Shown: positions 27,798 to 37,225, counted from the first letter of the stretch. The stretch: 64,000 nucleotides of DNA from Methylococcus geothermalis (GCF_012769535.1 NZ_CP046565.1:650434-714433), one strand, 5' to 3'. Translations and numbers: made by a program. Notes: generated by a model from the letters alone, not told the origin.

Positions 27798-29513
27798 TCA
27801 AGATTTTCCTCCTGTCAATTTCCGGAGCTCTTCCCGTTCGTCATCAGTGAGTTGGCCGTGTTTCGATTTGTCGATCAATTGGTTCAACCTATCTTCGCGG
27901 AGCAGGGCGAGCACCCTGTCGAGAGCACCGACGAACTCCGTTTCCATGCCGTCCTCCGGCGTCAGCAGCCTCCGTCTCAGGATATTTGAGGCCAGGGTGC
28001 CTTCCGGTGTTTCGCGCAGGTATTCGAACAGCATCCCCGCATGGGGGGCGGCTTGCTGGTCGGTGTATTCCAGAATGCGTGCGATGAGCGGGCCCGCGCG
28101 CGGGTTCGCCGTGAGCCGCGCGCGGACGTCCGGTGAGATCAATCCGGCAAGCTGCGGGCGGTGCAGCAGCAGGGAAACCAGATCCCGCCAGGCGGAAGGG
28201 GGCCGCGGTTGCCCGGACGGGCTGCGCGGCCGGTTTTCCGTGCGCCTCGGAGGAGGCGCTGTGTTCACCACGCCGGTGATCTCGCCCAGGCGTTGTGCCA
28301 TCATCTCCTTGAATATTCCGACCGGGAGACGATCCAGAAGTTCACGGGCCTGTTTTTGCAGTGCTGCGCGTCCTTCGACGCTCCGCAAATCCAGATCCGT
28401 TTGCAGGGTTCGAAACAGATAATCCGAAAATGGCGCGGCTTCCCTGATCCGGCTATCGAATGCATCGCGCCCTTCCTTGCGGATCAGCGAGTCGGGATCT
28501 TCGCCGCTTGGCAAGTGCATGAAGCGTATTTCACGGCCTTCGCGCAAGAGCGGCAGGCTGGCTTCGAGGGCACGCCAGGCCGCTTTGTGACCGGCGGTAT
28601 CGCCGTCGAAACAGAACACGATTTCCCGCGTGAAGCGGAACAGCACGCGGACGTGTTCGGTCGACGTGGAGGTGCCGAGGGTGGCGACGGCCTCGGTCAT
28701 GCCGTGCTGAGCCAGGGCGATGACGTCCATGTAGCCCTCGACCACCAGGATGCGCCGGGGTTTCGAGTCGGCTTCCAGCAACTCGTGCAATCCGTAAAGC
28801 TCCTTGCCTTTCTTGAACGCGGCCGTTTCCGGCGAGTTGAGGTATTTCGGCGTTTCATCGCCCAGGGTGCGGCCCCCGAAGCCGATGGTGCGTCCGCGCC
28901 GGTCCCGGATGGGGAACATGATGCGCTGGCGGAAGCGGTCGTAGGAGGAGCGGTCCGTTTCGATGACCAGACCGCTCTGGATCAAGGGCGTTCTGGGCCA
29001 GTCCGCCGGGAGGTTGTTCCAGCCTGGCGGGGCGTAGCCGATCCGGTAGCGATGGGCCATCTCGCCGGTCAGGCCGCGTTTGAGCAGATAGGTTTTCGCC
29101 TGCTCCGCGGTAGGATGGTCGCGAAGCTGCTGGGCATAGAAACCCGCGGCGCGGTCCAGGATGTCGTAAATCGGCTGGAGCGAGACGGCGGGGTTCGCTC
29201 CGGGGTCGGGCGCGGTCTTGGGCAGATCGATTCCCGCCAGAGCTGCGAGGGTTTCCAGTGCCTCGGGGAAGCTCTGGCGCTCGTAATCCATCAGAAAGCT
29301 GATGGCATTGCCATGGGCGCCGCATCCGAAGCAGTGGTAGAACTGTTTTTCCCTGCTGACGGAAAAACTGGGGGTCTTTTCGGAATGGAAAGGGCATCGG
29401 GCCATGAAGCTGGAACCCGATTTCTTCAAAGGAACGCGCGCGTCGATGAGATCGACGATATCGATGCGCGCTATGAGGTCGTCAATGAACTCGCGGGGTA
29501 GTCGACCGGCCAT
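27798..29513 (-). CDS. dnaG: DNA primase
   Basis: Makes RNA primers at the replication fork. 571 residues. CHC2 zinc-binding domain with C40, H43, C61 and C64 (ARCPFHSEKTPSF and HCFGCGAHG); core with ILVVEGYMDVIALAQ and the Toprim metal-binding FCFDGDTAGHKAAW; a C-terminal DnaB-binding region after about residue 430 (Pro/Arg linker at 400-420). It lies between yqeY and rpoD. Confidence 0.97.
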   Translation of the reverse strand: MAGRLPREFIDDLIARIDIVDLIDARVPLKKSGSSFMARCPFHSEKTPSFSVSREKQFYHCFGCGAHGNAISFLMDYERQSFPEALETLAALAGIDLPKTAPDPGANPAVSLQPIYDILDRAAGFYAQQLRDHPTAEQAKTYLLKRGLTGEMAHRYRIGYAPPGWNNLPADWPRTPLIQSGLVIETDRSSYDRFRQRIMFPIRDRRGRTIGFGGRTLGDETPKYLNSPETAAFKKGKELYGLHELLEADSKPRRILVVEGYMDVIALAQHGMTEAVATLGTSTSTEHVRVLFRFTREIVFCFDGDTAGHKAAWRALEASLPLLREGREIRFMHLPSGEDPDSLIRKEGRDAFDSRIREAAPFSDYLFRTLQTDLDLRSVEGRAALQKQARELLDRLPVGIFKEMMAQRLGEITGVVNTAPPPRRTENRPRSPSGQPRPPSAWRDLVSLLLHRPQLAGLISPDVRARLTANPRAGPLIARILEYTDQQAAPHAGMLFEYLRETPEGTLASNILRRRLLTPEDGMETEFVGALDRVLALLREDRLNQLIDKSKHGQLTDDEREELRKLTGGKS

Positions 29514-29571
29514 TTGGGACAGAGAAGGTTCCCACCGGCCCGTCCATGCCTGATCGGCGGGAGATTCGAGC

Positions 29572-30030
29572 TCAGCTCAACAGCGATTTGACCCGGGCGC
29601 TGGCGGCAGACATGTCCGTGCGCCCCTGAAGTTTCGGCTTGGCCAGCGCCATGACCTTGCCCATATCGCCAATGCCCTTGGCGCCGGCTTCGGCGATGGC
29701 CGCTTGCAGAATGGCTGTGACCTCTTCTTCGCTCAGCGCCTGGGGGAGGTAGTCCTGGATGATCAGGAGTTCCGTCCGCTCGATGTCTGCCAGATCGTTG
29801 CGTCCGGCGGCTTCGTACTGGGCGATGGACTCGCGCCGCTGCTTCGCCATCTTGTCGAGCACCACCACGACTTGCGCATCGTCCAGCATGATGCGCTCGT
29901 CGACTTCCTTTTGCTTGACGGCGGCGAGGATCAGGCGGATCGTGCTCAGGCGATCCTTCTCGCCCGCCTTGAGCGCCGCCTTCATGTCGCCCTGCAGTCG
30001 TTCTTTCAGGCTCGCGTTTTGCTCAACCAT
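29572..30030 (-). CDS. yqeY: GatB/YqeY domain-containing protein
   Basis: 152 residues, the usual length. Contains LKERLQGDMKAALKAGEKDR, STIRLILAAVKQKEVDERIM, RRESIAQYEAAGRNDLADIE, EEEVTAILQAAIAEAG and GKVMALAKPKLQGRTDMSAA, which define YqeY and the tail domain of GatB (tRNA-binding). Its role is thought to be in tRNA-dependent amidation or tRNA handling. Positioned between rpsU and dnaG. Confidence 0.92.
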   Translation of the reverse strand: MVEQNASLKERLQGDMKAALKAGEKDRLSTIRLILAAVKQKEVDERIMLDDAQVVVVLDKMAKQRRESIAQYEAAGRNDLADIERTELLIIQDYLPQALSEEEVTAILQAAIAEAGAKGIGDMGKVMALAKPKLQGRTDMSAASARVKSLLS

Positions 30031-30051
30031 GGGCGCATTCCAGCCGACGGG

Positions 30052-30285
30052 TTACTGCTGGGGACGGCCCTTGCGCAGATTCTGAAGGGCGAACCGTTCG
30101 CGCGAGAGCTTTTTCAAATGCCGTTTGATGGCCGCTGCCGCCTTGCGTTTGCGTTCTTCGGTGGGCTTTTCGTAATATTCGCGGCGGCGCACTTCCGACA
30201 GGACGCCGGCTTTTTCGCAGGCGCGCTTGAAGCGGCGGATGGCAATTTCAAACGGTTCGTTCTCGCGGATCTTGATTGACGGCAT
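30052..30285 (-). CDS. rpsU: 30S ribosomal protein S21
   Basis: 77 residues, a few longer than usual (about 71). [56 protein letters not shown] cover the whole protein; the last residues NLRKGRPQQ extend it. Start at 30285 gives the canonical MPSIK. First gene of the block encoding translation, replication and transcription starters. Confidence 0.96.
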   Translation of the reverse strand: MPSIKIRENEPFEIAIRRFKRACEKAGVLSEVRRREYYEKPTEERKRKAAAAIKRHLKKLSRERFALQNLRKGRPQQ

Positions 30286-30395
30286 GTAGCATCCCAACAG
30301 TTCAATATGGATTCTTGGAAAAATGGCCGGCGTCCGGCCGCCTCGTGAATAAATGGCGCATTATACCCGGACCTCAGGGTAACGCAAAAAACGCC

Positions 30396-31409
30396 GTGCT
30401 GGTCCTCGGTGTCGAAACATCCTGTGACGAAACCGCCGTCGCCCTGTACGACTCACACCGCGGGCTGCTCGGGCACAGGCTTTACAGCCAGGTCGACGTG
30501 CATGCGGAATACGGCGGCGTGGTGCCCGAGATCGCGTCACGCGATCATCTGCGCAAACTCCTGCCGCTGATCCGGGAAGTGCTCGATGCCGAGGGCCTTA
30601 AGCGGACCGCGATCGGCGGGATCGCCTACACGGCGGGACCGGGTCTGATCGGGGCGCTCCTCGTCGGTGCCGCCGTGGCGCGCAGCCTCGCCTGGGCCTG
30701 GAACATCCCGTCGGTCGCGGTCCATCACATGGAGGGTCATCTGCTTGCTCCCTTGCTCGAGCCGGAGCCCCCCGAATTCCCCTTTGTCGCCCTGCTCGTC
30801 TCGGGCGGCCACACGCTCCTGGTCGATGTGCGCGGAATCGGGTCCTACCATGTGCTGGGCGAGTCGCTGGACGATGCCGCGGGCGAGGCTTTCGACAAAA
30901 CCGCTAAGCTGCTGGGGCTGGGCTATCCGGGCGGGCCGGCTTTGGCCCGGCTGGCGGAGGGAGGGGATGCGGGGCGATTCCACTTTCCCCGTCCGATGAC
31001 GGACAGGCCGGGCCTGGATTTCAGTTTCAGCGGTCTCAAGACCCACGCATTGAACGCGCTTGCCGCCCTGGAGGGCACGCCGCAGGACAAGGCGGACATC
31101 GCCTGTGCTTTTCAGGAAGCGGTCGTCGATACGCTGGTGTCGAAGTGCCGCAGGGCGCTGCGGGAAACGGGGTTGGGGCGCCTGGTGGTGGCGGGGGGCG
31201 TGAGCGCCAACCGGACCATGCGAAAGAAACTCCAGGCGATGGCCGAAAGCGAGCGCTGCCGGGTTTACTTCCCGCGGCCGGAATTCTGCACCGACAACGG
31301 GGCGATGATCGCCTTCGCCGGTTGCCGGCGCCTGCTGGCAGGGCAGTGCGAAACGTCCGCGATCGAAGCCAGGGCGCGCTGGCCGATGGAAACGCTCACG
31401 GGCGCCTAG
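30396..31409 (+). CDS. tsaD: tRNA N6-adenosine threonylcarbamoyltransferase TsaD
   Basis: Transfers the threonylcarbamoyl group to A37 of ANN-reading tRNAs, with TsaB and TsaE. 337 residues from a GTG at 30396, which gives [20 protein letters not shown], the canonical opening; the frame extends upstream to 30276 but those residues match nothing. Metal-binding HHMEGH at about 110-115, ASKAE-like [14 protein letters not shown] and [13 protein letters not shown] are present. Divergent from rpsU, as in other Gammaproteobacteria; it ends 14 bp inside the convergent plsY. Confidence 0.95.
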   Translation: MLVLGVETSCDETAVALYDSHRGLLGHRLYSQVDVHAEYGGVVPEIASRDHLRKLLPLIREVLDAEGLKRTAIGGIAYTAGPGLIGALLVGAAVARSLAWAWNIPSVAVHHMEGHLLAPLLEPEPPEFPFVALLVSGGHTLLVDVRGIGSYHVLGESLDDAAGEAFDKTAKLLGLGYPGGPALARLAEGGDAGRFHFPRPMTDRPGLDFSFSGLKTHALNALAALEGTPQDKADIACAFQEAVVDTLVSKCRRALRETGLGRLVVAGGVSANRTMRKKLQAMAESERCRVYFPRPEFCTDNGAMIAFAGCRRLLAGQCETSAIEARARWPMETLTGA

Positions 31410-31992
31410 CGCCGAGCCGGGTTTCTTCGCCTTTGAGCAGGCGCTCGATATTGCTCTTGTGGCGATAGACGAGCAGGGTCGACATGAACATCGTCGAGAC
31501 CACCAGTTCGGCGGAGCCCAGCCAGAACCAGACGTAAACCGGGGCCAGGACCGCGGCCGCCAGCGCGGCGAGGGAAGAGAAGCGGAAGAGGGCGGCCACG
31601 CCGAGCCAGGTCAAAAGCGCCATGACGCCCACCGGCCAGGCGAAGCCCAGCAGCACGCCCAGGGCGGTCGCCACCCCTTTTCCGCCCTTGAACTGGAAAA
31701 ACACCGGATAGAGATGCCCGACAAACGCGGCGAAGCCGACGGCGGCCATCAGCGGCGGCGAAGCCCCCACACTCTTCGCGATCAGCAAGGGGACCAGCCC
31801 CTTCGAGGCGTCCCCGAGCAATGTCAGGATCGCCGCCTGCTTGCCGCCCAAGCGCAGCACGTTGGTGGCCCCGGGATTCTTCGAGCCTTCCTGGCGCGGA
31901 TCGGGTAACCCCAGGGCGCGGCTGACGATCACCGCACTCGATACCGAGCCGAGCAGATAGGCAAAGGGAATCAGCAGCCATTCGATCAGCAT
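31396..31992 (-). CDS. plsY: Acyl-phosphate:glycerol-3-phosphate acyltransferase PlsY
   Basis: Inner-membrane enzyme that acylates glycerol-3-phosphate with acyl-phosphate, the first step of phospholipid synthesis. 198 residues, about five membrane segments. Three motifs: [34 protein letters not shown] and [16 protein letters not shown]. Convergent with tsaD, divergent from folB. Confidence 0.96.
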   Translation of the reverse strand: MLIEWLLIPFAYLLGSVSSAVIVSRALGLPDPRQEGSKNPGATNVLRLGGKQAAILTLLGDASKGLVPLLIAKSVGASPPLMAAVGFAAFVGHLYPVFFQFKGGKGVATALGVLLGFAWPVGVMALLTWLGVAALFRFSSLAALAAAVLAPVYVWFWLGSAELVVSTMFMSTLLVYRHKSNIERLLKGEETRLGARRP

Positions 31993-32070
31993 GAACGCTC
32001 CGGAGTTGTCATGAATTTGAATTCTATGTTACGAATGGCCGTCTTGAACGCGCGACCGACAGAGGCCGGA

Positions 32071-32436
32071 ATGGACATTATATTTCTGCGGGGCCTGCAG
32101 ATCGAGACGATCATAGGCATCTACGACTGGGAACGGGAAATCAGACAGACCGTGGTGTTCGATCTCGAAATGGCGACCGATATCCGCAGGGCGGCCGCTA
32201 CCGACGACATCGTCCACGCTCTCGACTACAAGGCGGTGTCGAAACGCCTCATCGAATTCGTCGAGGGCAGCCAGTTCTTTCTGGTGGAAACCTTGGCCGA
32301 GAAGGTCGCGGCCATTCTGCTGAACGAATTCTCGATTCCATGGGTGCGCCTTACCCTGAACAAGCGCGGCGCCATCCGCGGCGCCAGCGATGTCGGCGTC
32401 CTGATCGAGCGCGGGGCGAAGCCGGCCGATGCCTGA
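32071..32436 (+). CDS. folB: Dihydroneopterin aldolase
   Basis: Converts dihydroneopterin to hydroxymethyl-dihydropterin in folate synthesis. 121 residues from ATG 32071 with AGAGGCCGGA upstream; DIIFLRGLQIETIIGIYDWE is the canonical start (catalytic Glu and Tyr), followed by ALDYKAVSKRLIEFVEGSQF and VETLAEKVAAILLNEF. The frame is open to 32011, but residues there are not FolB-like. Overlaps folK by 8 bp. Confidence 0.94.
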   Translation: MDIIFLRGLQIETIIGIYDWEREIRQTVVFDLEMATDIRRAAATDDIVHALDYKAVSKRLIEFVEGSQFFLVETLAEKVAAILLNEFSIPWVRLTLNKRGAIRGASDVGVLIERGAKPADA

Positions 32437-32923
32437 GGTCTTCGTCAGTGTCGGCAGCAATGTCGACCGGGATCGGCATATGCCATCCGCGCTTGCGGCG
32501 TTGCGGGGCAGCTTCGGGCCGCTGCGCGTTTCCAGCGTCTACGAAACGGCCGCCGTGGGGTTCGAAGGCGATCCCTTCTACAATCTGGTGGTCGGCTTCG
32601 AAACGGATCTGCCGCTCGCCGAGGTCGCAAACGAACTGGCCCGGATCGAGGCGGATCATGGACGTACGCGGGAATCCAAGAAGTTCAGCGCCAGGACCCT
32701 GGACCTCGACCTGCTGCTTTACGGCGATGCGGTCGTCAGCGAAGGCAAGCTGAAGCTCCCGCGCAAGGAGCTGACCGAATATGCCTTCATGCTCGAACCG
32801 CTGGCGGAAATCGCGCCGGACCTGACGCATCCTGTGTTGGGGCTGAGTTTCCGAGAGCTATGGGAGCGCTACGAGAAAAAGGGGCTGCAGCAGGTACGTA
32901 TCGTTCCGCCCTGGCGGTCCTAG
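32429..32923 (+). CDS. folK: Hydroxymethyl-dihydropterin pyrophosphokinase
   Basis: Pyrophosphorylates the pterin made by FolB for coupling to p-aminobenzoate. 164 residues: VFVSVGSNVDRDRHMPSALA, SVYETAAVGFEGDPFYNLVV, RTRESKKFSARTLDLDLLLY (Mg-binding Asp pair) and LKLPRKELTEYAFMLEPLAE. Its start overlaps folB, showing translational coupling; the end overlaps the convergent SDR by 4 bp. Confidence 0.95.
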   Translation: MPEVFVSVGSNVDRDRHMPSALAALRGSFGPLRVSSVYETAAVGFEGDPFYNLVVGFETDLPLAEVANELARIEADHGRTRESKKFSARTLDLDLLLYGDAVVSEGKLKLPRKELTEYAFMLEPLAEIAPDLTHPVLGLSFRELWERYEKKGLQQVRIVPPWRS

Positions 32924-33717
32924 CCGAACAGGCTGCGTCCGCCATCCACGGCGAGCACCTGCCCCGTGACGTAGGGCGCCTGGTCCGCGAGATAGGCGAC
33001 CGCGCGGGCGATGTCCAGCGGCTCGCCGGGCCTTCCCAGCGGGATCCGGTTCAGTATCTCGGCCTGTATCGCCGCATCGGCACCCTGCTCGGGCCACAGA
33101 ATCGCTCCCGGCGCCACTGCATTCACCCGTATCGCCGGCGCCAGTTCCTTGGCCAGGGCTTTTGTCATGGCGACCAATCCGGCCTTGGTGATGCTGTACG
33201 CCGCATGGTTTCTGAGCGGCCGGTCCGCATGAATGTCCGCCAGGTTCACCACGCAGCCCCGGGCGGCCGAAAGCCAGGGTATGGCGTGCTGGACCAGGAA
33301 AAACGGGGCGCGGAGATTGCTGCCGAGCAGTTCGTCCCACTGCCGCCCGGTCACTGAGCCCAGTGGCGTCGGATAGAACACCGAGGCATTGTTGATCAGG
33401 ACATCCAGCCTGCCCCAACGCGTCGCGGCCGTTTCGATCAGAGGGGCCAGGGCTTCGAGGTCGAGCAGATTGGCCCCGATCGCCGCGGCGGAATCGCTTC
33501 GGCGCTGGTTCAGGCTTTCGCAAAGCATCAGGGCATCCGCTTCCGAGCGATGGTAGTGCACGACGACACGATAACCCTGGCCGTGCAGATGTGCAGCGAT
33601 AGTCGCGCCCACCCTTCGGGCTGCTCCCGTGATCAGCGCCACTTTTTCTGCGGCCGGCCCGGGGGGTTCTTTCACTGAATCGTCACCATAGCGAGCGCTT
33701 TCTGTCATGTCCGTCAT
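32920..33717 (-). CDS. Pteridine reductase-like short-chain dehydrogenase (FolM-like)
   Basis: 265-residue SDR. The cofactor motif is TGAARRVGATIA, with the TGxxxRxG Arg typical of pteridine reductases and FolM (NADPH and pterin) rather than TGxxxGxG. NNASVF and the catalytic YSITKAGL follow. Convergent with folBK with a 4-bp overlap, which fits a pterin role (reducing dihydrofolate or dihydromonapterin) by context. The N-terminal 25 residues are extra; Met codons at 33717 and 33708 are both possible. Confidence 0.8.
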   Translation of the reverse strand: MTDMTESARYGDDSVKEPPGPAAEKVALITGAARRVGATIAAHLHGQGYRVVVHYHRSEADALMLCESLNQRRSDSAAAIGANLLDLEALAPLIETAATRWGRLDVLINNASVFYPTPLGSVTGRQWDELLGSNLRAPFFLVQHAIPWLSAARGCVVNLADIHADRPLRNHAAYSITKAGLVAMTKALAKELAPAIRVNAVAPGAILWPEQGADAAIQAEILNRIPLGRPGEPLDIARAVAYLADQAPYVTGQVLAVDGGRSLFG

Positions 33718-33757
33718 CTAACATGGGCCGAGCATTCGTTTCTGCCGGGGCGCTGCC

Positions 33758-34285
33758 ATGAAACTGATCCACGCCATCCACCGTTGCGACGTATTCATGT
33801 TCATCTGGTTCATGAATCGCAAGCACCTCGAGTTCTGTGCTCGGTGCAGCCGTTGGGTTTCGCGCACCGGCGACGGTTATCTCTATGCCTTGCTCGGCCT
33901 GTATTGGTTTGCCAGCGGCGACGAGCTGAATCTGGCGTTGCTGAAATCCGCGTTGCTGGCTTTTGCGATCGAGCGGCCGCTTTATTTCATCGTCAAGAAC
34001 AGCTTGCGCCGCGACCGGCCCGCCGCGGCGATCCGGGATTACCGCAGCTTTATCATCCCGTCCGACCGGTTCAGCTTTCCTTCCGGCCACACCTCCGGCG
34101 CGTTCCTGATGGCGACGGTCATCGCAGCCGCGTATCCGGCCTGCTTGCCCGCATGGTACGGCTGGGCCGGTGCGGTGGGATTATCGCGCATTTTCCTGGG
34201 CGTCCACTTCCCCACCGACGTGCTCGTGGGTCTCGCCATGGGCACGACCGTCGCTTTCCTCAGTTTGGGAGTGTTTCTGACGTGA
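33758..34285 (+). CDS. PAP2-family membrane phosphatase
   Basis: 175 residues with four to five membrane segments and the three acid-phosphatase motifs: KNSLRRDRP, FPSGHTSG and SRIFLGVHFPTDVLVG (catalytic His in each of the last two). Acts on lipid phosphates such as phosphatidylglycerophosphate or undecaprenyl diphosphate. Its stop overlaps the GTG of the next gene (GTGA at 34282-34285), so it and the glycosyltransferase are made together; a role in lipid-linked glycan synthesis is plausible but inferred. Confidence 0.88.
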   Translation: MKLIHAIHRCDVFMFIWFMNRKHLEFCARCSRWVSRTGDGYLYALLGLYWFASGDELNLALLKSALLAFAIERPLYFIVKNSLRRDRPAAAIRDYRSFIIPSDRFSFPSGHTSGAFLMATVIAAAYPACLPAWYGWAGAVGLSRIFLGVHFPTDVLVGLAMGTTVAFLSLGVFLT

Positions 34286-35346
34286 GAATCTTTTACGGCG
34301 TCCAGGCCACGGGCAACGGACACATCACGCGGGCGCGGGTCATGGCGCCCGCGCTCGAGGCGGCCGGGTTCGAGGTGACCTACCTGTTTACCGGCCGTCC
34401 CTGGGATCATTTGTTCGAAATGGAGGTTTTCGGCGACTACCTGTGGCGCAAGGGGCTGACGTTTTCGACCAAGGCCGGGCGGGTGTCCTATCTGAAGACC
34501 TCGGTTCGCAATGACCTCATGCGGTTCATCCGCGATGTCCGGACGCTGGACCTCACGCATTATGACCTGATCATCACCGACTTCGAGCCGGTCACGGCAT
34601 GGGCCGCCAGGATGCAGAAGCGCGAAGTCATCGGCATCGGCCATCAGTACGCGTTCGGCTATCCCATCCCCAAGACCGGGGACGACATTCTCGCGCGCAC
34701 CGTACTCAAATATTTCGCCCCTGCCAGCGTCGGGCTGGGTCTTCACTGGCACCATTTCGAGCAGCCGATCCTGCCGCCGATCATCGAAACGCCGCCGGAG
34801 CCGGAGACCGTGCTCGAACACAAGGTGCTGGTCTACCTTCCGTTCGAGGACATCCGCGAAATCGTCACGCTGCTGGAACCCTTGCGCGAATACGAATTCC
34901 ACGTCTACAGCCCCGCGGTCAGCCGGGACCGGCCGGAGCACATCCATATCAAGCAACTGTCGCGCACCGGCTTCCAGCAGGATCTGCGCGATTGCAGTTC
35001 CGTGATCTGCAATGCCGGCTTCGAACTGGCGAGCGAAGCTCTGCAGATGGGCAAGAAGCTGCTGGTGAAGCCCCTGAGAGCGCAAATGGAACAGCTTTCC
35101 AATGCCTTGGGGCTGGAGCAGACGCAGCTCGGCGCGGTGATGCCGGAGCTGGACCGGGCGTCGGTGGCGCATTGGCTCAAGAACGGGCATGCGGTGCGGG
35201 TCGTCTACCCGGACGTGGCTTCCCACATCGTCGGCTGGCTGAAAGCTGGCGACAGGCACATCGACCATGCCTGGGTCCGCAGCGTATGGGACGAGGTCCG
35301 CTACGACTACGGCGCCGCCCCCCAGCGTCGGGCCAACGCGGCCTAG
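34282..35346 (+). CDS. MurG-like glycosyltransferase (MJ1255/VC2487 family)
   Basis: 354 residues from GTG 34282. Opening MRIFYGVQATGNGHITRARV, with G-x-GH as in MurG and UDP-glycosyltransferases; ARVMAPALEAAGFEVTYLFT; a nucleotide-sugar half near SRTGFQQDLRDCSSVICNAG, FELASEALQMGKKLLVKPLR. The VC2487/MJ1255 family is not biochemically well defined. Coupled to the PAP2 gene. Ends 4 bp inside the convergent cysQ. Confidence 0.8.
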   Translation: MRIFYGVQATGNGHITRARVMAPALEAAGFEVTYLFTGRPWDHLFEMEVFGDYLWRKGLTFSTKAGRVSYLKTSVRNDLMRFIRDVRTLDLTHYDLIITDFEPVTAWAARMQKREVIGIGHQYAFGYPIPKTGDDILARTVLKYFAPASVGLGLHWHHFEQPILPPIIETPPEPETVLEHKVLVYLPFEDIREIVTLLEPLREYEFHVYSPAVSRDRPEHIHIKQLSRTGFQQDLRDCSSVICNAGFELASEALQMGKKLLVKPLRAQMEQLSNALGLEQTQLGAVMPELDRASVAHWLKNGHAVRVVYPDVASHIVGWLKAGDRHIDHAWVRSVWDEVRYDYGAAPQRRANAA

Positions 35347-36161
35347 CCTTCGATCCCCCGCGCATAGTCGAGCCAGGGACGGCTCTTGTCGCCATAGACC
35401 AGGAAATACGGGTTCAAGACGCCGTCCCGGGCGTTGTAGACCAAGGGGTCGCCCTTGAGGTCGGTGACGGCGCCGCCGGCCTCGGTGACGACGCAATGCG
35501 CCGCCGCCGTGTCCCACTCGGAAGTCAGGCCGATCCGCGGATACAGATCGGCGGTTCCTTCCGCGACCAGGCAAAGCTTGAGGGAGCTGCCCATCGGTCG
35601 CAGCTCACAGTCGCCCAAACGGTTCAGATACGTCTCCATTTCGGCATTCAGATGCGACCGGCTGCCGACAACGACCGGGGGCCGCGCCGCCCGCGGCCGC
35701 GCCCGGATGCGCTGGGGCGTTTCCTCGTCGTGCTGGCGAAAGGCGCCGCAACCTTCGGCGGCGAAATACGTCAGTCCCAAGGCCGGGGCATGAACGACGC
35801 CCAGGACCGGGACGTGTTCATGCACCAGGGCGATGTTCACCGTGAACTCCCCGTTCCTTTTCACGAATTCCTTGGTGCCATCCAGCGGATCGACCAGCCA
35901 GAACGAGGTCCAGTTTTTCCGATCTTCGAAGGCGGTGGCGGCGGACTCTTCCGAGAGCACCGGAAACTTAGGCTTGAGCCGGCCGAGTCCGGCTACAATC
36001 ACGTCGTGCGACGCGAGGTCCGCCGCCGTCAGCGGCGACTGGTCCGATTTCCGTGCCACGCTGAACTCCGAGCCGTAGATCGCGAGGATGGCCAGGCCGG
36101 CTTCCTTGGCCAGCGCGACCACGGATTCGAGCAGGCGGGAAGGCTCCTTCATCATGGGCAT
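35343..36161 (-). CDS. cysQ: 3'(2'),5'-bisphosphate nucleotidase
   Basis: Removes the 3' phosphate from PAP (by-product of sulfate activation). 272 residues. Inositol-phosphatase superfamily motifs: KSDQSPLTAADLASHD, PVLSEESA, WLVDPLDGTKEFVKRNGEFT (metal-binding Asp) and SEWDTAAAHCVVTEAGGAVT. The ATG at 36161 gives MPMMKEPSRL with AAGGAA about 9 bases upstream; a longer form from 36218 is possible. Mg-dependent. Confidence 0.93.
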   Translation of the reverse strand: MPMMKEPSRLLESVVALAKEAGLAILAIYGSEFSVARKSDQSPLTAADLASHDVIVAGLGRLKPKFPVLSEESAATAFEDRKNWTSFWLVDPLDGTKEFVKRNGEFTVNIALVHEHVPVLGVVHAPALGLTYFAAEGCGAFRQHDEETPQRIRARPRAARPPVVVGSRSHLNAEMETYLNRLGDCELRPMGSSLKLCLVAEGTADLYPRIGLTSEWDTAAAHCVVTEAGGAVTDLKGDPLVYNARDGVLNPYFLVYGDKSRPWLDYARGIEG

Positions 36162-36226
36162 GGAATGGTTTCCTTGGCTACTCACGGGGCTGGGCTTTCG
36201 ATAAATCAAGCGGGACATGGTAACCG

Positions 36227-36904
36227 ATGATTCCCTGGAAACGCATCCGCAGCGTGTTTCTCGACATGGACGGCACGCTGCTGGATCTCAATTTCGATAA
36301 CCACTTCTGGCTCGAGTTCGTGCCCCTGCGCTACGCCGAGCGCAATGGCCTGAGCCCGGCGGAAGCCAAAGCGGAGCTGATGCCACGGTTCCGGGCGATG
36401 GAAGGCCGGCTGGAGTGGTATTGCCTGGACTATTGGAGCCAGGCGCTGGGACTGGACATCCCGGCGATGAAAGCCGAAATCGCCGGATTGATCGCCGTGC
36501 TGCCCCATGTGACCGAGTTTCTCGAGGCTGTACGGTCGGCGGGGCCACGGCTGGTCCTGGTGACCAATGCCCATCCCAAGAGCCTGGGACTCAAGCTGGA
36601 GAAAACCGCCCTCAACGTGTTCTTCGACGCCATCATCAGCTCGCATTCCATCGGCCTGCCGAAAGAAGACCCGCTGTTCTGGCGGCGCCTGCACGAGGTC
36701 GAGCCCTACGATCCCGAAGCCACCCTGCTGGTCGACGACAGCCTGCCGGTGCTGCGCTCGGCACGGCAATGGGGGCCCCGGCATCTCGTGGCCGTGCGCA
36801 AGGCCGACAGCAAGCGGGCAGCGGCGGATATCGCCGAGTTTCCGGCCATAGACGATTTTCGGTCGCTCGCGCCAGTGGGGGCGGCTGCCGGAAACCCGCC
36901 CTGA
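36227..36904 (+). CDS. yrfG: HAD-family GMP/IMP nucleotidase (YrfG-like)
   Basis: 225-residue HAD-IA hydrolase. Nucleophile motif FLDMDGTLLDLNFDNHFW, motif II VTNAH, motif III Lys in IGLPKEDPLFW, motif IV TLLVDDSLPVL. The LDLNFDNHFWLEFVPLRYAE stretch is specific to YrfG, a GMP/IMP 5'-nucleotidase. Cytoplasmic. Divergent from cysQ. Confidence 0.85.
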   Translation: MIPWKRIRSVFLDMDGTLLDLNFDNHFWLEFVPLRYAERNGLSPAEAKAELMPRFRAMEGRLEWYCLDYWSQALGLDIPAMKAEIAGLIAVLPHVTEFLEAVRSAGPRLVLVTNAHPKSLGLKLEKTALNVFFDAIISSHSIGLPKEDPLFWRRLHEVEPYDPEATLLVDDSLPVLRSARQWGPRHLVAVRKADSKRAAADIAEFPAIDDFRSLAPVGAAAGNPP

Positions 36905-36925
36905 GCGGAAGGATGCGTTCCGGCA

Positions 36926-37225
36926 TCAAAACATGGCTTGAAAGCCGGCGTTCAGATACCAGCTATTGCGCAACTGGATGCCGTTCAGGTTCTGGTAGAC
37001 AGGTATGCCGCCTTCGACGCCTATGCTGTAGCCGTGATACTGGTAGCTGCCGCCGACGAGCATGTTGAGGACGTCGCCGCCGTCATTCTGCGGGTTGTCG
37101 TCGGGCATCAGCCAGGCTCCGTTACCGATGTAGGCCGATTTGTCCATGGTCGGATTGGAGCCATGGATATGGGCCGTATTGATGTATTTCGCCCGGAGCC
37201 AAGTAGTTGCGTCGCCGAAGGCGCG
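36926..37225 (-). pseudogene. Remnant of an outer-membrane transporter-like protein
   Basis: The minus strand reads RAFGDATTWLRAKYINTAHI, then HGSNPTMDKSAYIGNGAWLM, then PDDNPQNDGGDVLNMLVGGS, QYHGYSIGVEGGIPVYQNLN, and ends NSWYLNAGFQAMF. The terminal Phe after alternating residues is typical of an outer-membrane beta-barrel. An in-frame TAG lies just upstream at 37226-37228, beyond which the frame can be followed only briefly. A Met at 37147 could start a 73-residue product. It is most likely the tail of a lost barrel protein. Confidence 0.55.
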
